From Variovorax flavidus (GTDB lineage Bacteria; Pseudomonadota; Gammaproteobacteria; Burkholderiales; Burkholderiaceae_C): a DNA stretch of 64,000 nucleotides. The stretch is taken from assembly GCF_030317145.1 (NCBI RefSeq), contig NZ_JASZYE010000001.1:1-64000 (forward strand), read 5' to 3'. The stretch's first letter is position 1; every line of letters starts with the position of its first letter. Positions 36,391 to 42,966 of the stretch are shown in pieces. The position numbers were made by a program, and so were the translations under genes. The notes beneath the pieces were generated by a model. That model did no database searches. It was given only the letters and a program-made list of their open reading frames with translations, and had not been told where the DNA came from.

Positions 36391-36551
36391 CACTTCAGGA
36401 TAGCCGCCCCAGCGGGGGTGGGCCGCCGCCGTCGGGGGGGCGGGGTCTTGACTGGGCCGCGAGCCTCGACCGGGGTTGGTATCGGCGTGCGCACCTCGAC
36501 GGGTTGCGCCCTTTTTGAGCGCCGGCCGCGCGGCGGCGATTTGGGCCGCAT
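36390..36551 (-). CDS. 53-residue basic, Pro-rich small protein
   Basis: ATG at 36551 opens a frame reading MRPKSPPRGRRSKRAQPVEV and onward, very rich in Arg, Pro and Lys, ending in TGA that overlaps the start of the 28-residue membrane peptide. Highly basic small proteins can bind nucleic acid. Support is the coupling and location only; GC-rich low-complexity sequence can produce such frames by chance. Confidence 0.35.
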   Translation of the reverse strand: MRPKSPPRGRRSKRAQPVEVRTPIPTPVEARGPVKTPPPRRRRPTPAGAAILK

Positions 36552-36784
36552 TTTTGCCCTCGGCGGGGGTCAGGGTGGATCAGCGGGAAAGACCGCGCAG
36601 TGGGGCTGTATGTCGCTGTATGGCGGTCAGTTGGGGCGGAGTGAATGGGGCGGTGGCGGGCCGGCGAACGTTGCCGGCCACGAGTTCAATAGCCACATTT
36701 TCAAGAAGCGTCAAGCCATGTTCAGATCATTCGTGCGTCATAGCTTCTCTCTTAGGCTTTGAAAAGGAATGAGGAGAGAGAAAG

Positions 36785-37696
36785 ATGACCAGCCCCGCAC
36801 CTGCATTCGATGTCAGCAAATGGACGGCTTTTATTGGCGATCTTGTCGAGGCGGGCGGGCCAGGTCCGCAAGAAGGGGCGACGCTCATGGCCCATCTCGA
36901 TGAAATTCGATCCGCCTGGCGTTGCGGCTTGATTGGGGCATCCGAAATGGGCGAACTACGCCAGGCATTCGGTGCGGCATTGAGCCCGGCCACCATGCAG
37001 GGTCGCAGCTTCCTCAAACGGCACGGCTACCCTGGTGACTTCGAGATCATCGATCAGATCTACCAGCAGGTTACCTCCGGCGATCCGTCCCTCCGTCGAT
37101 GGGATGAGTTCTTTCATGCGCACGGCGCTGCAAAGGCAGTACGCAACCGCAAGGTTTACTTTGGCGCGGCCCTAGACGAGTTGTCGCGATCCGGCAACCG
37201 CGTAGATGTGCTCAACGTGGCGAGTGGGCCTTGCCGCGATCTCGCCGAGTTCTTTGAATCGCATCCTTCGGCAAACATCCACCTGACCTGTGTCGATCAA
37301 GACGCCAATGCAATTGCTCATGGACAAGAACTTTGCCGCCGTTGGCTCGATCGAGTCGAGTTTGTCCAGGCCAATGCTTTTCGCTTCCGAACCAATGCGC
37401 GCTTCGACTTGGTGTGGAGCGCCGGCCTCTTCGACTACTTCGACGACCGCCGCTTCGCGGTCCTCCTGTCGAAACTGCTCTCGCTAGCTCGCGAGGGAGG
37501 CGAAGTTGTCGTCGGAAACTTCAACGAGGGGAATCCATCCGCGGCCTATCAGGAGATCTGCGGCGACTGGCCACTGAACTACAGAAGTGCGGCGTCGCTA
37601 CTTGATGTGGCCAGGGCATGCGGCGTGCCGGACGAAGCGATTCGAGTCGAGAGCGAACCGGAGCGGATAAATCTCTTTCTTCGCATTCGATGCTAG
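36785..37696 (+). CDS. class I SAM-dependent methyltransferase-like protein
   Basis: A 303-residue protein with a GAGGAG ribosome-binding site before the ATG. Residues about 135-260 form a Rossmann methyltransferase core: motif I VDVLNVASGPCRDLAEFFE, acidic motif II LTCVDQDANAIAHGQ, motif III region RVEFVQANAFRF and motif IV FDLVWSAGLFDYFDD. The first about 130 residues are helical and unlike common methyltransferases, possibly recognising the target. It is element cargo on the plus strand and looks less GC-rich than the chromosomal genes around the element. The target (small molecule, protein or nucleic acid) is unknown. Confidence 0.75.
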   Translation: MTSPAPAFDVSKWTAFIGDLVEAGGPGPQEGATLMAHLDEIRSAWRCGLIGASEMGELRQAFGAALSPATMQGRSFLKRHGYPGDFEIIDQIYQQVTSGDPSLRRWDEFFHAHGAAKAVRNRKVYFGAALDELSRSGNRVDVLNVASGPCRDLAEFFESHPSANIHLTCVDQDANAIAHGQELCRRWLDRVEFVQANAFRFRTNARFDLVWSAGLFDYFDDRRFAVLLSKLLSLAREGGEVVVGNFNEGNPSAAYQEICGDWPLNYRSAASLLDVARACGVPDEAIRVESEPERINLFLRIRC

Positions 37697-37791
37697 GCAG
37701 GTCAGCGCGCCAGGATGCGCTCGGCACCCGCGATCGCGTGCTCTGCCGTCCCGCGCTGGCGCTCGTCGGTCGACCGTTCATGAATTCAAAA

Positions 37792-38007
37792 CTACTTGGC
37801 GGGGCAGGTGTTGATGCACACCTGGTAGGCATCAAAGCACGCCTGCAGCACCGCAGTCAGGAGGGCACTGGACACGCAACTCGAGTAGCGGGCTGAGCAT
37901 TGCCTCACGCACTCGGGCTCGGCCTTGGATGTGTCGACCCGATCAATGCGGGAGGCGCAACCGTTGAGTGCGAGCGCGACGGCACAAAGGGCGGAGGCGA
38001 GCTTCAT
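37792..38007 (-). CDS. small Cys-rich lipoprotein
   Basis: A 71-residue protein with a lipoprotein signal (MKLASALCAVALALNGCAS, acylated Cys17). The mature part has six further Cys in a C-x3-C-x6-C and C-x6-C-x3-C pattern (ECVRQCSARYSSC; QACFDAYQVCINTC), probably disulfide-bonded helices in the periplasm. The pattern loosely recalls CHCH-type helical hairpins. It is inside the element, convergent with the methyltransferase gene. Function unknown; surface exclusion or phage-entry interference are possibilities only. Confidence 0.68.
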   Translation of the reverse strand: MKLASALCAVALALNGCASRIDRVDTSKAEPECVRQCSARYSSCVSSALLTAVLQACFDAYQVCINTCPAK

Positions 38008-38079
38008 GGGGACTCCTTTGAGCGCTAGCTATTGCCGCACATTCTGACCCAGGATGCGGGAGAGCTAGCATCCGTGCCC

Positions 38080-38688
38080 ATGCTGAACGTACCTCCCCTA
38101 TGGCCCTCCGTCCTGACCCCGCCAGCTGAAGTGCCGGCGATCAAGGATCTCAAGGCCAATCTCTATGGCGTGGCAAGCAATGTTGAGGCTTGGGCATCAG
38201 CACTTCGCCTCTACGCATTCGCAAAGCAGAAGCACGTCGCAATGGATCGAAAGGATTTCTGGCAGTGGAGGTTCATCGCATGCCACGAATGCGGCCTCCA
38301 GCTGCACCACCTAAGAGAGCGGATGGAGAAGATCAAGGGATACAAGCTGGCGGCCTGTCCATCAATCGCCCCCTTCGTCAACAAAGGGGAGCTTCGCATA
38401 GCCACCACGCTGCTAGACAAGCAGTTCCCAAACATCGACCAGTTGAGACATGCGATCGCTCACGCCGGCGAGTTCGACACCCTTCCTGACGGTCATGTCC
38501 CTGCAGGCGACTTCGGGCTGGTGGGCTTTCGGGAGAACGACCGCTTCAGCGCGTACTTCGAGGGGGAATTGCGGACCTTGGGCATGACCGACGAAAGCCT
38601 CGCGCAAATCACGAAGATCGCTGCGCGCTACCTAGGCGCATTCGAGCCCGCCGCGAAGGCTCTCGAACTGCAAGGCCACCTCGAGTAG
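38080..38688 (+). CDS. hypothetical protein with HEPN-like R-x4-H motif
   Basis: A 202-residue, mostly helical soluble protein. It contains NIDQLRHAIAHAGEFD, whose R-H-A-I-A-H fits the R-x4-6-H motif of HEPN RNases, set in a helical context after HLRERMEKIKGYKLAACPSI. Starts at TTG 38032, GTG 38074 or ATG 38080 are possible; ATG 38080 is used here. HEPN assignment is weak because R-x4-H can occur by chance. As lone plus-strand cargo in a mobile element it may be a defence or accessory gene. Confidence 0.6.
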   Translation: MLNVPPLWPSVLTPPAEVPAIKDLKANLYGVASNVEAWASALRLYAFAKQKHVAMDRKDFWQWRFIACHECGLQLHHLRERMEKIKGYKLAACPSIAPFVNKGELRIATTLLDKQFPNIDQLRHAIAHAGEFDTLPDGHVPAGDFGLVGFRENDRFSAYFEGELRTLGMTDESLAQITKIAARYLGAFEPAAKALELQGHLE

Positions 38689-38703
38689 CGTGGCGCGCCG
38701 ACA

Positions 38704-39006
38704 TCAGCGCGCGAGGACTTGCTCGGCCCGCTGGACCGCGCGCTGCGCTCGCGCGCGCTTGCTCGCCGTCGAGTCTTCCCACATCCCGACGGCGTCCGCT
38801 TCGCGTTGGTGAATGGCATGCACCGCGCTTGCGAGCGCATGGATGCTTTCGTCGCGCTTGAGCAGCGCAGCGGCGACCGCATCGCCAATCGCATCGACGT
38901 GGGCAGCCGTGATGCCGACGGTGGCGCCGCGCGAGCGCGCAGCGGGCGTCGGGAGACTGCGGCCCATGTCGCGGTCAATCATCCCAGTGAGGTATTGCTG
39001 TGCCAT
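38704..39006 (-). CDS. small element protein downstream of capsid
   Basis: A 100-residue protein starting MAQQYLTGMIDRDMGRSLPT with AAGGA seven bases upstream of the ATG at 39006. The C-terminal half is helical and charged (SKRARAQRAVQRAEQVLAR). It overlaps the 71-residue gene by 28 bases and ends the leftward capsid operon. No family is recognised; a structural or assembly role is inferred only from position. Confidence 0.55.
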   Translation of the reverse strand: MAQQYLTGMIDRDMGRSLPTPAARSRGATVGITAAHVDAIGDAVAAALLKRDESIHALASAVHAIHQREADAVGMWEDSTASKRARAQRAVQRAEQVLAR

Positions 39007-39194
39007 ACGCGGGTTCCTTTCTGCTGCGGCTTCGCAGCCGGCTTGGCCGTCTCTGCGGCTCGGCGCTGGACTTCCTTCGCCTCGGACTCCAGCACGCGCC
39101 TGGCGATCTGGCGAGCGCGCTGCTCGTGGCCGAGCATGACGGCGCGGGCCAGCTCCAGGCTGCGAAGGCGAACGCCGTGTAGTGCTCGCGGCAT
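38979..39194 (-). CDS. small basic element protein
   Basis: A 71-residue, Arg/Ala-rich helical protein (MPRALHGVRLRSLELARAVM). Its start lies five bases after the capsid stop, with a weak GGTGAG ribosome-binding site. Position and helical charge pattern suit a capsid-associated or scaffold-like peptide, but no homology is recognised. It overlaps the following 100-residue gene. Confidence 0.5.
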   Translation of the reverse strand: MPRALHGVRLRSLELARAVMLGHEQRARQIARRVLESEAKEVQRRAAETAKPAAKPQQKGTRVWHSNTSLG

Positions 39195-39199
39195 GTCGC

Positions 39200-40303
39200 T
39201 CACCACGCAACTCTGGTGAGCGTCTGCACGCTGCCCGCCGCTGCCGTCCAGTCCATCGGCCACACCGTGCGAAAGCCCACGGCGTTGGTCTGCCAGAGCG
39301 AGCGCACGGGCGCAGCTTCGGACAGGTCTTCGGCGACCGCCGCCGGATCGTCTTCCTCGTGCACGATGGCCTCGGCGGCTGCATCGAACTTCGGTGGATC
39401 CGCGGCGAAGGCCACGGCCGCGCAGTCGATCAGGAACACGGTGCCGGCCGGCACCGTGGGCTCGCCCACGATGGGGATGCGCAGGTAAGTATCGCGCGTC
39501 TGCACTTCGTTGAAGAGCTCGACCAGCGTGGCGGCGCTGCCGGCGTTCATCACCCAGCGCGTGGACGGCCCACCGAAGCCGCTGGCCAGCAGCTGGTCGT
39601 AGCGCTCGCGCAGGTCGTTGGCGATGGCTGCGGCATCGGTGCCTGTGCTCGCCGCGGTGTTGTCGCCAGTCGCCAGCGCAGCGAGGCCCGCAGGGCGCAA
39701 GGCGTCCGCTGGCGCGGCATCGAAGACCAGGCCGTCCAGCGTGCGCGAGGTGTCGGCGGCACTGCCGGTGCGGATGACTTCGGCGAGCACATCGTCGCCT
39801 GCGCCGTCCACCATCTCGCCGGTGCTCGTGGCGATCACCGCCATCGACTTCGGCTCCAGGCTCGTGCTGGCGAGCGTGAGCTTGCCGACGCGGATCGCGC
39901 TGCCTTCGAGGCGGAACGCCCCGGCCAGGCCCTTCGTCGTGCCCGCGACGCGCATCGGCACGCGCACCCGGCCGCGGCCTGCGAACTCGAAGCGCGTGAA
40001 CGGCAGTTGCAGGGCCGCATTGCCCTGCTCGGCCAGCAGGTCAACGAGGGCCACGAGGCTGTCGTCGACCAGTGCGCCGGCCCACTCGGGCACGGTCGTC
40101 ATCGCAGGCGACTGAGTGCCCCGCGAGACCTGCTCCAGCACCTTGAGCGTGGCTCGTTGGTCATGGTGCGAATCGAAGCGCGCGATGAATGCAGCACGCA
40201 GGCTCAGGCTGTGCACGGCTGCATCAAGCACGGCCGAGCCGGCGCGCAGCAGCCGTGCAACGGCGTGGCTCGGAACGCGCTCAGGCGCAAAGGCCGCGCT
40301 CAC
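39200..40303 (-). CDS. HK97-fold phage major capsid protein
   Basis: A 367-residue protein resembling phage major capsid proteins of the HK97 type. Supporting segments are ALQLPFTRFEFAGRGRVRVP, a central region of alternating strands, and the C-terminal ALSEAAPVRSLWQTNAVGFR-like stretch followed by TVWPMDWTAAAGS, close to the end of many capsids (SLWQTNxxGxRxxxxxxW). The start is the GTG at 40303, which overlaps the TGA of the 88-residue gene (GTGA) and has GAGG seven bases upstream; a longer frame from 40372 is less likely. No prohead protease or portal gene accompanies it. Confidence 0.8.
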   Translation of the reverse strand: MSAAFAPERVPSHAVARLLRAGSAVLDAAVHSLSLRAAFIARFDSHHDQRATLKVLEQVSRGTQSPAMTTVPEWAGALVDDSLVALVDLLAEQGNAALQLPFTRFEFAGRGRVRVPMRVAGTTKGLAGAFRLEGSAIRVGKLTLASTSLEPKSMAVIATSTGEMVDGAGDDVLAEVIRTGSAADTSRTLDGLVFDAAPADALRPAGLAALATGDNTAASTGTDAAAIANDLRERYDQLLASGFGGPSTRWVMNAGSAATLVELFNEVQTRDTYLRIPIVGEPTVPAGTVFLIDCAAVAFAADPPKFDAAAEAIVHEEDDPAAVAEDLSEAAPVRSLWQTNAVGFRTVWPMDWTAAAGSVQTLTRVAW

Positions 40304-40566
40304 GATTGCACCTCGCAGGACTGCGCGCCAAGGCCCGACATCATGGACGAGCGCGACGTCGTGCAGGTGCACTCGGCGCTCAGGCGCTGGCGCAGCAGCG
40401 CGCCCAGGGAACCCGGCGCGGGTGCGCGCGCCTCTCCTCTCTCGGGCAGTGCGGTGAGCTTGTGGCGCAAGAGTGCGCCGAGGCTTGCGTGCCTTGCATA
40501 GCTCGCGGTCAGGGGTTGGGGGGTTGCGCGCACGAGCGCAAAGACTGGCGTATCAGCACAGAGCAT
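40300..40566 (-). CDS. 88-residue element protein coupled to capsid
   Basis: ATG at 40566 with GAGGAG five bases upstream. The product contains two similar segments, SLGALLRHKLTALPERGEARA and SLGALLRQRLSAE, suggesting an internal duplication, and ends with four-base overlap (GTGA) on the capsid start. Unknown family. The coupling implies a product needed in proportion to the capsid protein. Confidence 0.6.
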   Translation of the reverse strand: MLCADTPVFALVRATPQPLTASYARHASLGALLRHKLTALPERGEARAPAPGSLGALLRQRLSAECTCTTSRSSMMSGLGAQSCEVQS

Positions 40567-40596
40567 GGCATCTCCTCGGGTTAAGCCTGGCCGGAT

Positions 40597-40845
40597 TTAC
40601 GACACCGAGGAGGGAGCAACCGTTGCCAAGGGGGCAAGGCAAAGCGTAGTCGCGATGAGCCAAAAGTCAAAGCAACGATGCGCGGTCTGCCGCGTCATGC
40701 CGGTCTTGTCGAGGGCCTGCGCATAGGGCGAAACGGGAATCGTGTCCGGCGATGCGACACGATTCCCGCGCCGTCCGTTCGGGCCCGCAGTCTGCGGCGT
40801 AGCTCGCGCGTTCGGCGTCGGTACCCGTGTCACATCGTTGGACAT
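40597..40845 (-). CDS. 82-residue hypothetical element protein
   Basis: ATG at 40845 opens MSNDVTRVPTPNARATPQTA and continues to a hydrophobic C-terminal segment (FWLIATTLCLAPLATVA). No good ribosome-binding site is seen, and the start codon lies inside a direct repeat (40830-40844), so this frame may be spurious or start elsewhere. Confidence 0.35.
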   Translation of the reverse strand: MSNDVTRVPTPNARATPQTAGPNGRRGNRVASPDTIPVSPYAQALDKTGMTRQTAHRCFDFWLIATTLCLAPLATVAPSSVS

Positions 40846-40981
40846 GGGTTGGCGTAAGGGGACTGAGGCTGCGTCACATCGTTGGACGTAGCCTGATGCT
40901 GATTGCGCCCGCTTCGGGTTTGGTGCCACGGCCGATCGGTCCAATCTTGGACACATCTCGTTGGCGGGACCGACGGTCCAA
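40830..40981. promoter_or_regulatory. cluster of TTGGAC half-sites, candidate operator upstream of the capsid operon
   Basis: TTGGAC occurs at 40839-40844, 40882-40887 and 40947-40952, and its complement GTCCAA at 40939-40944 and 40976-40981. The first two lie in identical 15-base units (GTCACATCGTTGGAC at 40830 and 40873, 43 bases apart). The middle pair forms the palindrome GTCCAA-TC-TTGGAC. Five sites in about 145 bases of non-coding sequence suggest a regulator-binding array. Confidence 0.5.
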
Positions 40982-41006
40982 GATGCGTATGCGCAAAGCG
41001 CAGCGC

Positions 41007-41186
41007 TCAGCGCCTTCTCGGCGAGGTGTGGAACAAGGCCCGTTGCAACTGCTGTGCCTCAGAGCCAAGCGAACCGGCCCGCTGCTGCTCGGGATCGACC
41101 CCGCGGTGCCGGCCTGCCTTCTCCTCGCGCGGGCGCTGGTCTCGCGCGCCTGGCGGTGGCCGGTTGCGGGTCGTCGAGCTGCTCAT
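41007..41186 (-). CDS. 59-residue basic hypothetical protein
   Basis: ATG at 41186 gives MSSSTTRNRPPPGARDQRPR and onward to a stop at 41007. It is strongly charged with a Gln-rich helical end (EQQRAGSLGSEAQQLQRALF). It lies downstream of the radical SAM gene on the same strand, filling an otherwise empty stretch. No homology or clear ribosome-binding site, so confidence is low. Confidence 0.35.
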   Translation of the reverse strand: MSSSTTRNRPPPGARDQRPREEKAGRHRGVDPEQQRAGSLGSEAQQLQRALFHTSPRRR

Positions 41187-41363
41187 GGCCGGGCATTCTC
41201 GCGCGCGCCCACGCGGCGCACAAATTGGCGCGCGTGCGTGCGCATCGGTGAGTTGTCTCGCGACCTGGACAAGGCTCCGAGTGGGCGTGCTGCCGTTTCA
41301 CTTCCCACCAATGGGAGGTCAAAGGCCGAAGCGCTGGCCGACGCGCGCCACCACCAGCACCGC

Positions 41364-42206
41364 TCAATGGTGCTGCGGCACGCGCAGCGGGTTCACATAG
41401 CCCTCCGGCAGATAGGCTTGCAGGTCCTGCTTGATGTACGTCGCCACGCCGAGTCGCTGGCACTGCTCGATCATGCGATGGGTGTAGCTTTGCCAATCGG
41501 TCGTTCGGGTCATCGGCAAGTAGTTGACGCGGCCTATCTTGAACAGGTCGACGAACTCGTGCGTGGCCCGCACGATCGCGAGCGAGGCCTCGACGTCGAT
41601 CGTCGGCTCCAGCGAGACCCAGGTGAAGATCCCGGCGTCGTGAAAGCGGCGCAGGGCCTCGATGCGATCGGCCGGCAGCGCCGCGCCTCGTTCCCATTTC
41701 AACGAGAAGGCATCGTCCAGGCTTGTGAGCGTGGCCGCGTAGGCATCGCGCTCGGGCCGGAACAGATCGAGGTCCCGAAGCGCACGGGTACCGCCCTTAC
41801 TCAAGGTGCAGAAGCCCAGGCCGTGATCGCGCAGCACTTCGAGCGTGCTTCGCGTGGCCGAAGTGTCCCCGGGGTGGTACGGGTCCGAAGTAAAGCTCAG
41901 CATCACCTGCCCGCGATTGCCAGCGGCCTTATATCGCTTCGCATCGTTGCGCAGCTTCTGCAGGTAGCCCGGACGATCCACGGCGCCGGCATCGAACTCG
42001 GCGCGCGGCATGCGAAGCACCTTCGGCACATAGCAGTACGCACACCCATGGCCGCAGCCTCGATACGGGTTCGTGGCCAAAGGTGCGTATTCCCCGGCCT
42101 GGCCGGCCGGTGCGTAGATCGTTGTGCAGCCGGTGATGGCGTGGGCCGCGCCGTCGTCGACCTGGTCGTCTGCGTCCAATTCAATAATTGCAATTTGCCT
42201 GTTCAT
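41364..42206 (-). CDS. radical SAM protein (SplB/Rv2578c-like)
   Basis: A 280-residue protein with the [4Fe-4S] motif CGHGCAYC (Cys51, Cys55, Cys58: C-x3-C-x2-C), preceded by NPYRGC, typical of the SplB-like Rv2578c/PA0069 group. The substrate-side barrel (QVMLSFTSDPYHPGD; FCTLSKGGTRALRDLDLF; FTWVSLEPTIDVEASLAI) follows. Members are reductive SAM enzymes of poorly known substrate; spore photoproduct lyase is the only distant relative with a defined DNA-repair reaction. It is encoded within the mobile element after the iteron region, so it is likely accessory. Confidence 0.82.
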   Translation of the reverse strand: MNRQIAIIELDADDQVDDGAAHAITGCTTIYAPAGQAGEYAPLATNPYRGCGHGCAYCYVPKVLRMPRAEFDAGAVDRPGYLQKLRNDAKRYKAAGNRGQVMLSFTSDPYHPGDTSATRSTLEVLRDHGLGFCTLSKGGTRALRDLDLFRPERDAYAATLTSLDDAFSLKWERGAALPADRIEALRRFHDAGIFTWVSLEPTIDVEASLAIVRATHEFVDLFKIGRVNYLPMTRTTDWQSYTHRMIEQCQRLGVATYIKQDLQAYLPEGYVNPLRVPQHH

Positions 42207-42303
42207 TTAATTCGCCAATTCAATTCAGTTGCCGCCATTTGCGGCAATTCAATTTTAATTCAATGGGCTTTTAATTCGGTGGCGACCCGCAATTCAATTC
42301 AAT
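42177..42303. repeat. AT-rich CAATTCAAT iteron cluster, candidate replication origin of the element
   Basis: CAATTCAAT occurs perfectly at 42177-42185, 42216-42224, 42245-42253, 42290-42298 and 42295-42303, with a one-mismatch copy at 42256-42264. A hairpin TTGCCGC-CATTT-GCGGCAA lies between copies at 42229-42247. The AT-richness is striking against the surrounding GC-rich DNA. The cluster overlaps the first codons of the radical SAM gene and follows the zinc-finger gene. Iterons plus an AT-rich stretch near a replicative helicase gene suggest an origin; an operator array is the alternative. Confidence 0.6.
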
Positions 42304-42351
42304 GCGCAATTCGGATGAATTGCAAAGGTCAGGTTTGCTCATGGGAGTTGC

Positions 42352-42789
42352 TCATGTTTCCAACGAGTTTGAGTCCCTGCGGCGTTTCGCCTTCGTGCGG
42401 CATCGGTCGCTGCAGTAGATCCGCGTCGAGCGCTTTCGAGGAACGACTCCTCCACACATTGGGCAATGGACCGCCAGGCTCGGGAGCTTGCGCGCTCTTT
42501 GTCGCTGCCGTCGCTCGCGCTGCTGATCAGCAAGCAGCTTGCGATCGCATGCCTGGCACCGTCGGGCGAACCCCTTCGAGTGACGGATGGCCCCTGCGGG
42601 TCGTGCGAATTCCTTTCCGCAACGGGCACATGGCACCACGTAGACAAGAAGTGGTCGGCCACCCCAGCCCGTCACGACTTTCGCCGTGTCCCAATGATCG
42701 GTTTCCCACCGGCGCTCGCGATTGGTAATCACGATCTGCAACCACCTGCGGCCGTCTCGCAGATCGATAGTCACGGTAGCTGAATTCAT
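42352..42789 (-). CDS. zinc-finger protein of the element
   Basis: A 145-residue protein. A strand-rich N-terminus (MNSATVTIDLRDGRRWLQIVI) is followed by four Cys pairs: CARCGKEF, CQACDRK, CPMCGGVV and CSDRCRTK, forming two zinc sites. A very basic linker (QQRERRQRQRARK) separates the pairs. Nucleic-acid binding is likely. It sits between the helicase and the iteron cluster, so an origin-recognition or regulatory role is attractive but unproven. Confidence 0.7.
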   Translation of the reverse strand: MNSATVTIDLRDGRRWLQIVITNRERRWETDHWDTAKVVTGWGGRPLLVYVVPCARCGKEFARPAGAIRHSKGFARRCQACDRKLLADQQRERRQRQRARKLPSLAVHCPMCGGVVPRKRSTRIYCSDRCRTKAKRRRDSNSLET

Positions 42790-42842
42790 CCTTTTCTGTA
42801 CCCTTCTAGTTAGCGTGACACGAGGGGCCGTGTTGCCGTGGC

Positions 42843-42908
42843 GCTTGTGCGTTGTGCGTGTGTGCGTCCCCTATAGGGGGACGCACGCACACGCACAACA
42901 ACGCAAGC
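42843..42908. repeat. long inverted repeat between helicase and zinc-finger genes
   Basis: Two imperfect complementary arms of about 29-33 bases (42843-42871 and 42876-42908) flank TATA. The inner ten base pairs GTGCGTCCCC/GGGGACGCAC are perfect, and the outer parts are GTGCGT-rich with small bulges. There is no T-run, so it is not a classical terminator. It could be an origin structure, a processing signal or a regulator site. Confidence 0.65.
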
Positions 42909-42966
42909 ATGTGCGCAGGCGAACGAAGCTCTGTGCGCACAACGGTTTGAATGACGCACAAAACGT

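Noticed and set aside
40303..40372. Longer capsid N-terminus starting at 40372
   Set aside because: It would overlap the 88-residue gene by about 70 bases; the GTG at 40303 has a ribosome-binding site and a four-base overlap typical of coupling.
42177..42303. CRISPR array
   Set aside because: The repeats are only nine bases, irregularly spaced and partly overlapping; there are no spacers of constant length and no cas genes.
40827..42728. A 633-codon plus-strand frame across the element
   Set aside because: It runs antisense to the radical SAM gene and through the iteron region; the composition is Arg/Gly/Ala-rich with no motif.
42843..42908. Rho-independent terminator for the helicase gene
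   Set aside because: The stem is long but there is no T-run on either strand.
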